From: Aestuariivirga litoralis
Lineage (GTDB): Bacteria; Pseudomonadota; Alphaproteobacteria; Rhizobiales; Aestuariivirgaceae
Assembly (NCBI RefSeq): GCF_003234965.1
Contig: NZ_QKVK01000006.1
Coordinates: 1 to 64,000 of the forward strand
Direction: 5' to 3'
Length of the DNA: 64,000 nucleotides
Made by a program: the position numbers and the translations under genes. Below the pieces are notes generated by a model. The model did not search any database and had not been told where the DNA came from. It worked only from the letters and a program-made list of their open reading frames with translations. Of this stretch, positions 42,908 through 52,364 are shown one piece after another. Position 1 is the stretch's first letter, and each line of letters starts with the position of its first letter.

Positions 42908-44418
42908 CCGACGCTCCCTTCCAGCGAGATGCCGATGAGCTTCTGCGTCTCGGCCATGAATTCCATCGGCAGCTGCTGCAGCACGTCGCGCACGAAGCCG
43001 TTGACGATCAGGGCCACCGCCTCTTCCTGCGAAAGCCCACGCGACATGCAGTAGAACATCTGGTCGTCCGAGATCTTGGACGTCGTCGCCTCATGCTCGA
43101 ACTGCGCGGTCGAGGTCTTGGACTCGATGTAGGGCACCGTATGCGCGCCGCACTTGTCGCCGATGAGGAGCGAGTCGCACTGCGTGAAGTTGCGGGCGTT
43201 CAGCGCCTTGCGGTGCGCCGAAACGAGGCCGCGATAGGTGTTGTCGGAACGGCCCGCCGCGATGCCCTTGGAAATGATGCGGCTCGACGTGTTCTTGCCG
43301 AGGTGGATCATCTTGGTGCCGCTGTCGACCTGCTGGCGGCCATTGGAAATGGCGATCGAATAGAACTCGCCGCGCGATTCCTCGCCGCGCAGGATGCAGC
43401 TCGGATATTTCCAGGTGATGGCCGAGCCCGTCTCCACCTGCGTCCAGCTGATCTTGGAGCGGGGGCCACGGCAGTCGCCTCGCTTGGTCACGAAATTGTA
43501 GACGCCGCCCTTGCCCTCGGCATCGCCGGGGTACCAGTTCTGGACGGTCGAATACTTGATCTCGGCATCGTCCAGTGCGATCAGCTCGACCACGGCCGCG
43601 TGCAGCTGGCTCTCGTCGCGCGTCGGCGCGGTGCAGCCTTCGAGATAGGAGACGTAGCTGCCCTTGTCGGCGATGATCAGCGTGCGCTCGAACTGGCCCG
43701 TGTTCTTGGCGTTCATGCGGAAATAGGTCGACAGCTCCATCGGGCAGCGCACGCCCGGCGGCACGTAGACGAAGGAGCCGTCCGAGAACACGGCAGCATT
43801 GAGGGCCGCATAGTAATTGTCGCCCTGCGGTACCACCGAGAAGAGATACTTCTTCACCAGCTCCGGGTGCTCGCGCAGCGCTTCCGAGATCGAGCAGAAG
43901 ATCACGCCCGCCTTGGCGAGTTCCGCCTTGAAGGTGGTGACCACCGAGACCGAGTCGAACACGGCGTCGACCGCCACCTTGCCGGAGGCATATTCATTGC
44001 CCTCCTCGTCCAGCTCGCTCTTCTCGCCCTGCTTCCGCACACCGGCGAGGATCTCCTGCTCCTTCAGCGGAATGCCGAGCTTGGCATAGGTCTCGAGCAG
44101 CTTGGGGTCCACCTCGTCGAGGCTCTTCGGCGCCGAGACGCTCTTGGGCGCCGCGTAGTAATAGAGGTCCTGGAAGTCGATCTTGGGGTAGTCGACCTTG
44201 GCCCAGGTCGGCTCCTCCATCTGCAGCCAGCGGCGATAGGCTTCCAGCCGTGCCTCCAGCATCCAGCCCGGCTCGTTCTTCTTGTTCGAGATGAAGCGGA
44301 CGATGTCCTCGTTCAGGCCCTTCGGCGCATATTCGGACTCGATGTCGGTCGTGAAGCCGTACTTGTACTTGTCGACGTCGATGTCCTTGACGAGTGCAAT
44401 CGTTTCAATGTCAGCCAT
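42904..44418 (-). CDS. sufB: SufB subunit of the SufBCD scaffold
   Basis: A 504-residue protein of standard SufB length, opening with the [17 protein letters not shown] segment and containing the beta-helix core up to [20 protein letters not shown]. SufB binds the nascent cluster and receives sulfur from SufS. I use the ATG at 44418, with TGAGGA upstream, rather than the longer frame to 44472. It follows the IscS-like gene by 8 nt. Confidence 0.93.
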   Translation of the reverse strand: MADIETIALVKDIDVDKYKYGFTTDIESEYAPKGLNEDIVRFISNKKNEPGWMLEARLEAYRRWLQMEEPTWAKVDYPKIDFQDLYYYAAPKSVSAPKSLDEVDPKLLETYAKLGIPLKEQEILAGVRKQGEKSELDEEGNEYASGKVAVDAVFDSVSVVTTFKAELAKAGVIFCSISEALREHPELVKKYLFSVVPQGDNYYAALNAAVFSDGSFVYVPPGVRCPMELSTYFRMNAKNTGQFERTLIIADKGSYVSYLEGCTAPTRDESQLHAAVVELIALDDAEIKYSTVQNWYPGDAEGKGGVYNFVTKRGDCRGPRSKISWTQVETGSAITWKYPSCILRGEESRGEFYSIAISNGRQQVDSGTKMIHLGKNTSSRIISKGIAAGRSDNTYRGLVSAHRKALNARNFTQCDSLLIGDKCGAHTVPYIESKTSTAQFEHEATTSKISDDQMFYCMSRGLSQEEAVALIVNGFVRDVLQQLPMEFMAETQKLIGISLEGSVG

Positions 44419-44426
44419 GTCAATCC

Positions 44427-45509
44427 TCAGGCAGCAGCCCTGGCCTTGTGGCGGTCGCGGATCTTGCGCCACGCGGCGGTGAAATGTTCGATGTCCTGTT
44501 CGGTGGTGTCCCAGCCCAGTGATACGCGGATGGCAGCCTCGGAGATTTCCGGCTTCACCCCCATCGCTGCCAGCACATGCGATTTCGCCACCTTGCCCGA
44601 CGAGCAGGCGGAGCCGGACGAGACCGCGACCCCTTCGAGGTCGAAGGCCATGAGCAGCGTCTCGGCCTTCATGCCGGGAAAGGCGAAGCAGGTGGTGTTG
44701 GGCAGGCGTTCCACGGTGCTGCCGAAAATCTCGGCACCGTCGAGCCCTGCCTCCAGGCGGTCACGGAGCGTCCGGACGTCGTGCCTGAGGCCGGCGACCG
44801 CGCCGAAGCCTGCAATCGTTATCAGGTTCTCGGTCCCCGCCCGTCGGCGCAGCTCCTGGCCGCCGCCGTGGATCAAAGGCTCGACCGGAATACCATCGCG
44901 GACAACCATTGCTCCGATGCCAACCGGACCGCCGGCCTTGTGCGCGGACAACGTCAAAAAATCAACCGACAACAAGCCAAAATTCAACGGCAGCTTGCCC
45001 AGAACCTGCACCGCATCACTGTGCACCAGCGCGTCATGCTGCTGCGCCAGGCGCACCACTTCGGCCAGGGGCTGCACCACGCCGGTCTCGTTGTTGGCCG
45101 CCATCACGCTCACCAGCGCCCTGGGCCCGTGCAGCAATTCCGCGAGCGCTTCAAGGTCGATGACGCCATTGCCATCGACCGGAATGATGCCCACGGGCTT
45201 GCCCGACGCCGTCGCCGCCTGCAGCACCGACGGGTGCTCCACGGCAGAAACGATAATCCTTTCAACGGGCGCGCCCTTGAGGATCATGTTGTTGGCTTCG
45301 CTGCCGCCGGAGGTGAACACCACCATCGGCGCGATCACGCCAACCGCGCGCGCCACCTGCTCCCGCGCCTCGTCCAGCAGCTGCCGCGCCGCGCGGCCCT
45401 CGGCGTGGACCGACGACGCGTTGCCGGTGCAATCCATCGCGCGCAGCATCGCCGCCTTCGCCTCCGGGCGCAGCGTCGAGGTGGCGTTATGGTCGAGGTA
45501 GCTCCTCAC
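44427..45509 (-). CDS. Cysteine desulfurase, NifS/IscS type
   Basis: A 360-residue PLP enzyme, type I. It shows YLDHNATS near the start, the PLP lysine in [13 protein letters not shown] and the active cysteine in [12 protein letters not shown] on a long mobile loop. It is separate from SufS, so the operon carries both desulfurase types, as is common in Rhizobiales. The GTG at 45509 overlaps the rrf2 stop as GTGA; the extension to 45644 is only open frame inside rrf2. Confidence 0.88.
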   Translation of the reverse strand: MRSYLDHNATSTLRPEAKAAMLRAMDCTGNASSVHAEGRAARQLLDEAREQVARAVGVIAPMVVFTSGGSEANNMILKGAPVERIIVSAVEHPSVLQAATASGKPVGIIPVDGNGVIDLEALAELLHGPRALVSVMAANNETGVVQPLAEVVRLAQQHDALVHSDAVQVLGKLPLNFGLLSVDFLTLSAHKAGGPVGIGAMVVRDGIPVEPLIHGGGQELRRRAGTENLITIAGFGAVAGLRHDVRTLRDRLEAGLDGAEIFGSTVERLPNTTCFAFPGMKAETLLMAFDLEGVAVSSGSACSSGKVAKSHVLAAMGVKPEISEAAIRVSLGWDTTEQDIEHFTAAWRKIRDRHKARAAA

Positions 45510-45976
45510 TGAGGCGCGCCCTCCGGGTGGCGGTCCTTGGTCTGCTTGATGGTTGCGGCCAGTGCCAAATTCCGTTTCTCGACAACGTCTTCGAGCGAAA
45601 TCGACGACAGGAAATACATCATCTGCCGACCCAGGCTCGACCACAGGTCATGCGCATTGCAGCGCTCGCCCTTGACGCAGCCCTCCACCGCATCCCCGCC
45701 GCAGCGGGTGAACTGCAGCTCCTCGTCGACGGCGGCGATGATCCTGGCAACCGGGATCTCGCCCATCGGGGTGGCCAGGCGATAGCCGCCGCCGGGTCCG
45801 CGGGCACTCTCGACCAGCTTGTGCTTCCTGAGCTTGCCGAACAGCTGCTCGAGATATTCCTGTGAGATGTCCTGACGTTCGGCGATTTCGGCCAATGACA
45901 CCGGCGCCCCATCGGAATGGGTGGCGATGTCGATCATCGCCATCACGGCATAGCGGCCCTTGGTGCTCATCTTCAT
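45506..45976 (-). CDS. Rrf2-family regulator, IscR-like
   Basis: A 156-residue winged-helix regulator with a helix-turn-helix (VSLAEIAERQDISQEYLEQL), the GPGGGYRLA wing and three cysteines in TRCGGDAVEGCVKGERC (about residues 91-107), the cluster ligands of IscR and RirA. The protein senses iron or cluster status. It is the first gene of the suf operon and probably regulates it, as shown by the inverted repeat at 46052-46070. This resembles IscR more than RirA by its spacing of cysteines. Confidence 0.88.
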   Translation of the reverse strand: MKMSTKGRYAVMAMIDIATHSDGAPVSLAEIAERQDISQEYLEQLFGKLRKHKLVESARGPGGGYRLATPMGEIPVARIIAAVDEELQFTRCGGDAVEGCVKGERCNAHDLWSSLGRQMMYFLSSISLEDVVEKRNLALAATIKQTKDRHPEGAPQ

Positions 45977-46051
45977 GGCACGAAATCCTTGATTTTGAAC
46001 CCCTCACCCGTGCTAAAGGCGAGAACTTCAAGACGGAGTCCCGCTCCGCCA

Positions 46052-46070
46052 GTTTCGAACAATTCTAAAC
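46052..46070 (-). promoter_or_regulatory. Candidate Rrf2/IscR-like operator of the suf operon
   Basis: GTTTAGAA-TTG-TTCGAAAC on the minus strand has 8-bp arms with one mismatch. It lies immediately downstream of the -10 box, over the transcription start, a position that suits repression by the first-gene product. Confidence 0.55.
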
Positions 46071-46073
46071 AGG

Positions 46074-46102
46074 GATATAGAAAACCCGAGTACAGGAGTC
46101 AA
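46074..46102 (-). promoter_or_regulatory. Sigma-70 promoter of the rrf2-suf operon
   Basis: TTGACT (46102-46097) and TATATC (46079-46074) are spaced by exactly 17 nt on the minus strand, matching the consensus at five and at least four positions. It lies about 98 nt upstream of the rrf2 start. Confidence 0.65.
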
Positions 46103-46167
46103 TTATTCGGTGGATCCTCCACCGGGTTTTTCCCGTGCCGGATATCTCCCATGAGGATCAGAGCTTT

Positions 46168-46821
46168 ATGCCGGAAGTGATTTTCAGCGGGCCCGCGGGC
46201 CGCATCGAAGCACGCTACCACCACTCCAAGGCGGCAGGCTCTCCCATCGCCATCCTGCTCCACCCGCACCCGACCTTCGGCGGCACGATGAACAATCCGA
46301 TCGTGCATGCCATGTACCAGATGTTCCAGAGCCGCGGATTCTCGGTTTTGCGCTTCAATTTCAGAGGCGTAGGCCGTTCGCAAGGGGTCTTCGAGAATGG
46401 CGCGGGCGAACTGTCCGATGCCGCCTCGGCGCTCGACTGGCTGCAGTCCTTCAACCGCGAAGCCAAGATCTGCTGGATCGCCGGCGTCTCCTTCGGGGCC
46501 TGGATCTCGATGCAGCTGCTGATGAGACGCCCTGAAATCTCAGGGTTTATTTCGGTTGCCCCACTCGCCAAGCATTATGACTTCTCCTTCCTCGCCCCCT
46601 GTCCGGCCTCTGGCCTGTTCGTGAACGGCGAGAAGGATACCGTGACATCGCCCGAGGCGGTTCACAGCCTTGTATCCAAGCTCAAGACTCAAAAGGGAAT
46701 TACCGTCGAACACAAGGTGATCCCGGGGGCCAACCACTTCTTCCAGGACAAGATCGACGAGCTGACCAAGACCTGCTCGACCTACCTCGACAAGCGCCTC
46801 GCGGCGGAAGGCCAGCTCTAG
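46168..46821 (+). CDS. Alpha/beta-hydrolase fold protein, COG2945 type
   Basis: A 217-residue hydrolase with the nucleophile in GVSFGAW (about residue 114), an acid in NGEKDTVTSPE and the histidine in PGANHFFQ, arranged as in COG2945 proteins (CHP02xxx-type short serine hydrolases). The substrate is not known; it is divergent from the suf operon in most Rhizobiales. I prefer the ATG at 46168, which matches family length, over a GTG at 46135. The two genes share a 190-nt control region. Confidence 0.8.
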   Translation: MPEVIFSGPAGRIEARYHHSKAAGSPIAILLHPHPTFGGTMNNPIVHAMYQMFQSRGFSVLRFNFRGVGRSQGVFENGAGELSDAASALDWLQSFNREAKICWIAGVSFGAWISMQLLMRRPEISGFISVAPLAKHYDFSFLAPCPASGLFVNGEKDTVTSPEAVHSLVSKLKTQKGITVEHKVIPGANHFFQDKIDELTKTCSTYLDKRLAAEGQL

Positions 46822-46857
46822 TCAGCTATCGGGTGGCTTGAGCGCGCCGGGCGGGAG

Positions 46858-47790
46858 ATGACGGCACCGATGACGCCCAACCACCACCATATCCCGCTGT
46901 CCGTCTGGGGCATGCTGCTGTTCCTCTCCGTCATCTGGGGAGGCTCCTATCTCTTTGTTGGCATTGCGGTAAAGGACCTGTCGCCGCTGGTGATCGTATG
47001 GGCGCGGGTGGTGCTGGCCGCGGCTGCCCTGCTGCCGTTTCACTTCCTCCTGGTCGGGCCACTGCCGAGGGACCGCGAGGCCTGGACGGCCATCATCGGG
47101 CTGTCAATTCTCAACAACGTCATTCCTTTCACGCTGATCGTGACGGGGCAGACGATGATCGCCTCGGGACTGGCCTCGGTGATCAACGCCACCTCGCCGC
47201 TGTTCGGTGTCGCCTTCATTGCTGCGGCTGGGCTCGACCCACTCATCCCACGGAAAGTGCTGGGAATTCTGATCGGCATCGCGGGCGTCGCCGTGCTCAA
47301 GGGCACCTCGCTCTTCGGCGAAAACTCGCAGAGCATCGGCATCCTGCTCTGCCTCGGGGCGGCGGCGAGCTATGGGGTGGGCAGCCTCTGGGCGCGGATG
47401 AAGCTGAAGAACACGCCGCCCTTGAGCATGGCCACGGGGCAGCTGCTGGTCTCATCGCTCATCATGACAATATTCGCATTCAGCTTTGATAACCCCGCAC
47501 AACTCATTGATGCATCGAAGGAAAGCTGGGCTGCGCTGCTGGGGCTTTCGTTGCTGTCCACGTCCTTCGCCTATATCCTGTTCTTCCGCGTGGTGGCCAG
47601 GTCTGGGCCGGCCAACGTGTTGTTGGTGACCATGCTGATCCCGGTATCGGCCATTGCCATGGGCATCGCGGTTCTGGGCGAAACCCTTGATCGCATGGAG
47701 ATTTTAGGGACGGTGATCATCATGCTGGCACTGGTGGTGATCGATGGGCGCGCGCTGAAGCTGCTGCGCCGTCAACCGAAGGCCTTGTGA
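46858..47790 (+). CDS. EamA/DMT-family transporter (first of two)
   Basis: A 310-residue inner-membrane protein with ten predicted helices in two EamA repeats; each begins with a WGGSYLFVGIAVKDLSPL-like motif or its second-half relative LLSTSFAYILFFRVVAR. Family members export amino acids, drugs or nucleotides. It lies 36 nt after the hydrolase gene and precedes another EamA protein, but the two are not close copies. Confidence 0.82.
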   Translation: MTAPMTPNHHHIPLSVWGMLLFLSVIWGGSYLFVGIAVKDLSPLVIVWARVVLAAAALLPFHFLLVGPLPRDREAWTAIIGLSILNNVIPFTLIVTGQTMIASGLASVINATSPLFGVAFIAAAGLDPLIPRKVLGILIGIAGVAVLKGTSLFGENSQSIGILLCLGAAASYGVGSLWARMKLKNTPPLSMATGQLLVSSLIMTIFAFSFDNPAQLIDASKESWAALLGLSLLSTSFAYILFFRVVARSGPANVLLVTMLIPVSAIAMGIAVLGETLDRMEILGTVIIMLALVVIDGRALKLLRRQPKAL

Positions 47791-47850
47791 GTTTCGCCAC
47801 TGAAGGGCACCTGACGCAGAGGCAGTATAGAGGCAACCAGGGAGGTTGCC

Positions 47851-48849
47851 ATGCCTGTTGCCGCTTCAGCACTGTCCCGCGCCTCGCGCACCGCAGCCCT
47901 TTTCAACGCGCCTGCCACGGCGCTGGTATTGGTCATGCTGGCAGCCACCTTGTGGGCCACGGTAGGTGTGGCCAGCCGCTTGTTCCCAAACGATCTTTCG
48001 GTGAGTGACGCGGGCTACGGCTTCATCCGGACAGCGGTGGCCGGGCCGGCTTTGCTGCTGCTCTGGGCGCTCTGCGGCGGCCGAGCGCGGACGTGGCCCA
48101 GGCTGAAGAACCTGCCGAACTTGATCGTTTTCGCAGTCTGTTGCGCTGTTTTCCAGATCGGACTGTTCCGCAGCTTCACCCTGCTGGGGGTGACGGTCAC
48201 GGTGTTCATCACCGTCTGCCTGCCCCCGGTGGTCGCCGTGATGTGGGGGCTGTGGCGGCAGCCGGGGGCCGTGTCGCGGCCGGTGCTGGGGGCGCTGGTC
48301 CTGGCGGTGGCGGGGCTGGCGGCATTCAGCGGTTCCGGTTTCCACGGTGGGAATTTCTCCAGCATAATCGAGGGCTTAGTGCTCTCTGTGGCGGCCTCCA
48401 TTGCATTCGTGCTGATGTCCGGGGCGGCGCGGCAGCTGGCCGGGGAGCATCCACCGCTGCTGATCGCCGGGCTTGGCCTGTCGCTCACATCGCTGCTGCT
48501 GGCGGGCATGGTTTTCATAACCGAACCAATGGCTTGGACGTCGATCGGGCAGGCCCTCGGGCAGTGGCGGTCGGGTGGTTTCCTGCTCTATCTCGGCCTC
48601 GTGCCAACGGCGCTGGCCTATTACCTCTACTGCACCGGCATGGCGCGCTGCCGGACCGCGGCGGGCGGGCTGGTCGCGTCCATGATCGAGCCCGCCGTGG
48701 CGGCCGGGCTGGCCTTGCTGCTCCTCAGGGAATGGCTTTCATTTCAAGAACTTGCGGGCTGCCTTCTGCTATTCGGCGCGATGCTGGTGCTGTGGCAGGA
48801 GGAGCAGCGGATCACGGCCGCGCAACGACGCCGCCCGGCAATGGCATGA
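47851..48849 (+). CDS. EamA/DMT-family transporter (second of two)
   Basis: A 332-residue inner-membrane protein, again with ten helices (ALVLVMLAATLWATVGVASR; LVPTALAYYLYCTGMARC). The N-terminal 20 residues are cytoplasmic. AGGGAGG precedes the ATG at 47851. Its 3' end overlaps the convergent anmK gene by 38 nt. Substrate unknown. Confidence 0.82.
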   Translation: MPVAASALSRASRTAALFNAPATALVLVMLAATLWATVGVASRLFPNDLSVSDAGYGFIRTAVAGPALLLLWALCGGRARTWPRLKNLPNLIVFAVCCAVFQIGLFRSFTLLGVTVTVFITVCLPPVVAVMWGLWRQPGAVSRPVLGALVLAVAGLAAFSGSGFHGGNFSSIIEGLVLSVAASIAFVLMSGAARQLAGEHPPLLIAGLGLSLTSLLLAGMVFITEPMAWTSIGQALGQWRSGGFLLYLGLVPTALAYYLYCTGMARCRTAAGGLVASMIEPAVAAGLALLLLREWLSFQELAGCLLLFGAMLVLWQEEQRITAAQRRRPAMA

Positions 48850-49894
48850 GCACGCCAGTGGTGCCCGGGAAGGTGATCGGAAGCCCCCGCAGGCTGCGGA
48901 CGGCGAGGTAGGCCCAGGCCTCCGCCTCCATCGAGTCGCCATTCATGGCGCATTCTTCTGCAGCAATTACAGGCGCTTGCAAGCATTCCCGCAGATCGCG
49001 CATCAAGGTGGGATTGAGCCTGCCGCCGCCGCAGACGATGTACAGGCGGGGCGGCTCCGGCACCAACCTCACGCCGGCCGCGATGGCTTCCGCCGTGAAA
49101 CGCGTGAGGGTCGCCGCGCCATCGGCCGGCGAGAGGCCATCGACGAACCTCACATCGAAGCTGTTTCGGTCGAGCGACTTGGGTGCAGCGGTTGCGAAAA
49201 AGTTGTTTTTGAGTTGCTGTTCGATGACATTTCGGTTGCTGTTGCCACGTGCGCCAAGACAACCGTCGACGTCGTAGGGAACGTCGGTCCAGCGTTCGCA
49301 CCAGTCGTTGAGAAGGGCATTGCCGGGTCCGGTGTCGAAGGCAACGAGCTCACCGTCCCGCCCGATCCAGGTCATGTTGGCCACCCCACCGATATTGACG
49401 AAGGCGACCGGGCGTTCGCCCACGGAAGCAGCCAATGCCCGGTGGTAGACCGGCACCAGGGGCGCCCCCTGCCCGCCCGCGGCGACATCCGCGGCGCGCA
49501 TGTCGTAGACCACGGGGATGCCGGTGCGCCGGGCGAGGGTGGGGCCCAAGCCCAGCTGGACGGTGAGGCGGCGCTCCGGGCGGTGGATGACGGTCTGGCC
49601 GTGAAAGCCGATGACGTCGACCTCGGCCGGGGTAAGGCCATTCGCCTCCAGAAAGCGCTCCACCGCCTCGGCATGCCATTCGGTCAGCGCACGCTCGGCT
49701 TCGGCCAGGATGCCGGGGCGGGCATCGCGGGAGGTGAGTGCCTTGGCCTCGGTCAGGGCGTCATGCAGCACGGCCTGCTGGTCGGGGCGGTAGGGAAAGG
49801 TGGCGGAAGGGCCGTGGCTCACTTGCTCCTCGCCGTCGGTGCGCAGCAGCGCCACGTCGATGCCGTCGAGCGAGGTGCCGGACATGAAGCCCAA
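48812..49894 (-). CDS. anmK: Anhydro-N-acetylmuramic acid kinase
   Basis: A 360-residue ASKHA-fold kinase that opens and phosphorylates 1,6-anhydro-MurNAc during cell-wall recycling. MSGTSLDGIDVAL is the AnmK hallmark, with AFDTGPGNAL and VCGGGRLNPTL as the other nucleotide loops. The ATG upstream is not obvious: the frame starts with TTG at 49894, four residues before the signature. A start slightly further upstream is possible. It is divergent from tyrS, a common order in Rhizobiales. Confidence 0.88.
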   Translation of the reverse strand: MGFMSGTSLDGIDVALLRTDGEEQVSHGPSATFPYRPDQQAVLHDALTEAKALTSRDARPGILAEAERALTEWHAEAVERFLEANGLTPAEVDVIGFHGQTVIHRPERRLTVQLGLGPTLARRTGIPVVYDMRAADVAAGGQGAPLVPVYHRALAASVGERPVAFVNIGGVANMTWIGRDGELVAFDTGPGNALLNDWCERWTDVPYDVDGCLGARGNSNRNVIEQQLKNNFFATAAPKSLDRNSFDVRFVDGLSPADGAATLTRFTAEAIAAGVRLVPEPPRLYIVCGGGRLNPTLMRDLRECLQAPVIAAEECAMNGDSMEAEAWAYLAVRSLRGLPITFPGTTGVLMPLPGGVVARP

Positions 49895-49966
49895 AGCGGT
49901 GGTCAGTTTTGACAGGGCGGGCCTCCGTGGTAAGAGCCCGCAGCCTTATTCGAAAGTCCGGGTGCC

Positions 49967-51208
49967 ATGAGCCAGTTCAAGTCCGATTTCCTCACCATAC
50001 TGTCAGAGCGGGGCTTCATCCACCAGATCTCGGACCCCGAGGCGCTGGATGCCGCGGCCAAGGCGGGCTCGATCACCGGCTATATCGGCTTCGACGCGAC
50101 GGCCACCTCGCTCCATGCGGGCTCACTCGTGCAGATCATGATGCTGCGCTGGATGCAGAAGACCGGCCACAAGCCGATCGCGCTGATGGGCGGCGGCACC
50201 ACCAAGATCGGCGACCCGTCCTTCAAGGACGAATCCCGCAAGATGCTGAGCGTGGAGCAGATCGCCACCAACCTCGCCGGAATCAAACAGGTCTTCACCA
50301 AGTTCCTGACCTTCGGCGACGGGCCGACGGACGCCAGGATGGTGAACAATGCCGACTGGCTCGATCACCTCAACTACATCGACTTCCTGCGCGACTATGG
50401 CGTGCACTTCACCATCAACCGCATGCTGAGCTTCGACTCGGTGAAGCTGCGGCTCGACCGCGAGCAGCCCCTCACCTTCCTCGAATTCAACTACATGATC
50501 CTGCAGGGCTACGACTTCCTCGAACTGTCGCGCCGCCACAACTGCGTGCTGCAGATGGGGGGCTCCGACCAGTGGGGCAACATCGTCAACGGCATCGAGC
50601 TTGGCCGGCGCTGCGACCAGCGTCAGCTTTTTGCGCTGACGTCGCCCCTGCTCACCACCTCCTCAGGCGCCAAGATGGGCAAGACGGCGTCGGGTGCGGT
50701 GTGGCTCAATGCCGACCTGCTGTCGCCCTATGACTACTGGCAGTACTGGCGGAACTCGGAAGATGCCGACGTGACGCGCTTCCTGAAGCTCTATACCGAG
50801 ATGCCGCTGGCCGAGATCGCCAGGCTCGGCGCGCTGGGCGGCTCCGAGATCAACGAGGCCAAGAAGATCCTCGCCACCGAGGCGACCGCCATGCTGCATG
50901 GCCGCGCGGTGGCGGAAGAGGCCGCCGAGACGGCGCGGCGCACCTTCGAGGAAGGCCAGAGTGCGGCGGGGCTGCCGTCGATCGCGCTCGACCTCGATGC
51001 CGGAACGGGCCTGCTCGCGGCCTGCGTGGCGGCAGGCTTCGCATCGTCCAACGGCGAGGCGCGGCGCTCGGTGCAGGGCGGCGCCATCAAGGTCAATGAC
51101 CAGGCGGTGGCGGACGAGAAGCTGGTGCTGAACCGCGCGCTGCTGGCCGATGGCGTCATCAAGCTGTCGATGGGCAAGAAGAAGCACGTGCTGGTGAAGC
51201 CGGCCTAG
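49967..51208 (+). CDS. tyrS: Tyrosyl-tRNA synthetase
   Basis: A 413-residue class I synthetase. The HIGH motif appears as the variant SLHAG in [11 protein letters not shown], the KMSKS loop as AKMGKT, and an S4 RNA-binding domain lies at the C terminus (from about 350, [19 protein letters not shown]). Tyrosine recognition parts YIGFDAT and [10 protein letters not shown] are intact. It charges tRNA-Tyr in the cytoplasm. Confidence 0.95.
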   Translation: MSQFKSDFLTILSERGFIHQISDPEALDAAAKAGSITGYIGFDATATSLHAGSLVQIMMLRWMQKTGHKPIALMGGGTTKIGDPSFKDESRKMLSVEQIATNLAGIKQVFTKFLTFGDGPTDARMVNNADWLDHLNYIDFLRDYGVHFTINRMLSFDSVKLRLDREQPLTFLEFNYMILQGYDFLELSRRHNCVLQMGGSDQWGNIVNGIELGRRCDQRQLFALTSPLLTTSSGAKMGKTASGAVWLNADLLSPYDYWQYWRNSEDADVTRFLKLYTEMPLAEIARLGALGGSEINEAKKILATEATAMLHGRAVAEEAAETARRTFEEGQSAAGLPSIALDLDAGTGLLAACVAAGFASSNGEARRSVQGGAIKVNDQAVADEKLVLNRALLADGVIKLSMGKKKHVLVKPA

Positions 51209-51240
51209 GGGCTGTTCGCCCTTTCTCCACCATTCACTGC

Positions 51241-51322
51241 CGTCACCCCGGCGAAGGCCGGGGTCCCGCTTTGGGGGGCCGAGCTTGAGGGAAGCTGGGC
51301 CCCAGCTTTCGCTGGGGTGACG
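51241..51322. repeat. Palindromic intergenic repeat, type B
   Basis: CGTCACCCCGGCGAAGGCCG and the mirrored GGGGTGACGG with an inner CCCCAGC / GCTGGGG stem form a long foldable unit after tyrS. This CGTCACCCCGGC type is widespread in alphaproteobacterial genomes and may act as a terminator. It differs in sequence from the type A copies. Confidence 0.7.
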
Positions 51323-51343
51323 GAATAAAGCTGCGCGCCAACC

Positions 51344-51694
51344 TCAATCCGTCCAGCGGATGAACTTCAAGCTCCGGATCAGGCCCTCGCGCACCTCGTA
51401 GATCGCCATGATGTGCAAGTCTCCCGTTGGCAGGCCGTAGACGGTTTCCTTGTCGATGGCGTGGGTGGGCCCCTCAAGGCGCTGGTGGACGGTGCAGCGG
51501 AGCTGCGGATTGTCGGCGAAGCGCCTGGTGTAGACACTGCGGATTTCGGCGAGGCCGTTGCAGATCAGCTGGCCGGTGACGAGGTCCGAGATCGTCGCGT
51601 CCTCGGCGAAAAGGGCGCAATAGCCATCGATGTCGTGGGCGTTGTAGACCTCGAGCTGGCGGTTGACGACGTCACGCGGGGATGGGTGCGGCAT
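51344..51694 (-). CDS. SnoaL/NTF2-like small protein
   Basis: A 116-residue NTF2-fold protein with VVNRQLEVYNAHDIDGYCALFAEDA at the start and a terminal VREGLIRSLKFIRWTD, the pattern of SnoaL-like and ketosteroid-isomerase-like families. Its pocket may bind a small hydrophobic molecule, but no catalytic pair is evident. It converges on the type B repeat after tyrS. Confidence 0.7.
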   Translation of the reverse strand: MPHPSPRDVVNRQLEVYNAHDIDGYCALFAEDATISDLVTGQLICNGLAEIRSVYTRRFADNPQLRCTVHQRLEGPTHAIDKETVYGLPTGDLHIMAIYEVREGLIRSLKFIRWTD

Positions 51695-51736
51695 GGGCCG
51701 GACTATAGGTCCCGCCCCCGCATTGTCCAGTCGGCG

Positions 51737-52033
51737 TCAGACGATGCGCCAGACGCGGACGCCGGCCACGCCGTTTTCCACCAGCGTGCGGCAGGTGAAA
51801 CGCTTGGGGCGGTGGCGGCGGGCGCAGCCGTGAAGGCCGATGACCGAGGCGCCCGGCGCAAAGAACGAGTCGCCCAGTTCCATGTCGCGGAAGGGATACT
51901 TGGCGCGGCCACGATGCGGAGTCGGCAGGCCCTTGGTGATTGCGATCTCCTCCTCCGGCACCGCGCCCGGCAGGGCCGCAGCGCGGCCGGCGTGGAGATC
52001 GAACAGGTTCATCACGGTCTTTTCATATTCCAT
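51737..52033 (-). CDS. Small basic protein of unknown function
   Basis: A 98-residue protein with AKYPFRDMELGDSFFAPG in the middle and basic, cysteine-containing HGCARRHRPKRFTCRTL near the end. The middle motif recalls short phage- or plasmid-associated proteins with a PFxxMxVGDSF box, whose role is unclear to me. I place the start at the ATG at 52033; the open frame extends to 52117 without a ribosome-binding site. Confidence 0.45.
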   Translation of the reverse strand: MEYEKTVMNLFDLHAGRAAALPGAVPEEEIAITKGLPTPHRGRAKYPFRDMELGDSFFAPGASVIGLHGCARRHRPKRFTCRTLVENGVAGVRVWRIV

Positions 52034-52364
52034 GTCGCAAGGCTCCCGAAGGCGAGGTGGTGTTCGCACTTGCACCAAGCTGTGCGGAACCTGTCCGCAA
52101 GCTTGAGCATCCTGCACGCTAATGCGTGCTTGCTGTCATGTTCCTGACGGCAGGTCCCGGGACGCTGGATGATGATGGCTGGCCGACCGGGCGGAGCGGA
52201 TTGTCCTCTCCCCCCGCCGGGGGGCTCATAGGGGGAGAGGAAGAGAGCAAACGGGACTGCAATCGTCGTCAGCTCAGGGACGAGGATTACAAGCGATTCG
52301 GGCGTGCATCAATTTATAACTGATTTCAATAAGTTGATTGAGCAGCCATTCAGTGGCGCAGAAC
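52034..52364. other. Intergenic region with a type C hairpin
   Basis: The region has no supported gene. A GC-rich hairpin lies at 52205-52240 (CCTCTCCCCC with GGGGGAGAGG, enclosing CCCCCGCCGGGGGG). AT-rich sequence from 52310 precedes the end of the large AsmA-like gene. Confidence 0.5.
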
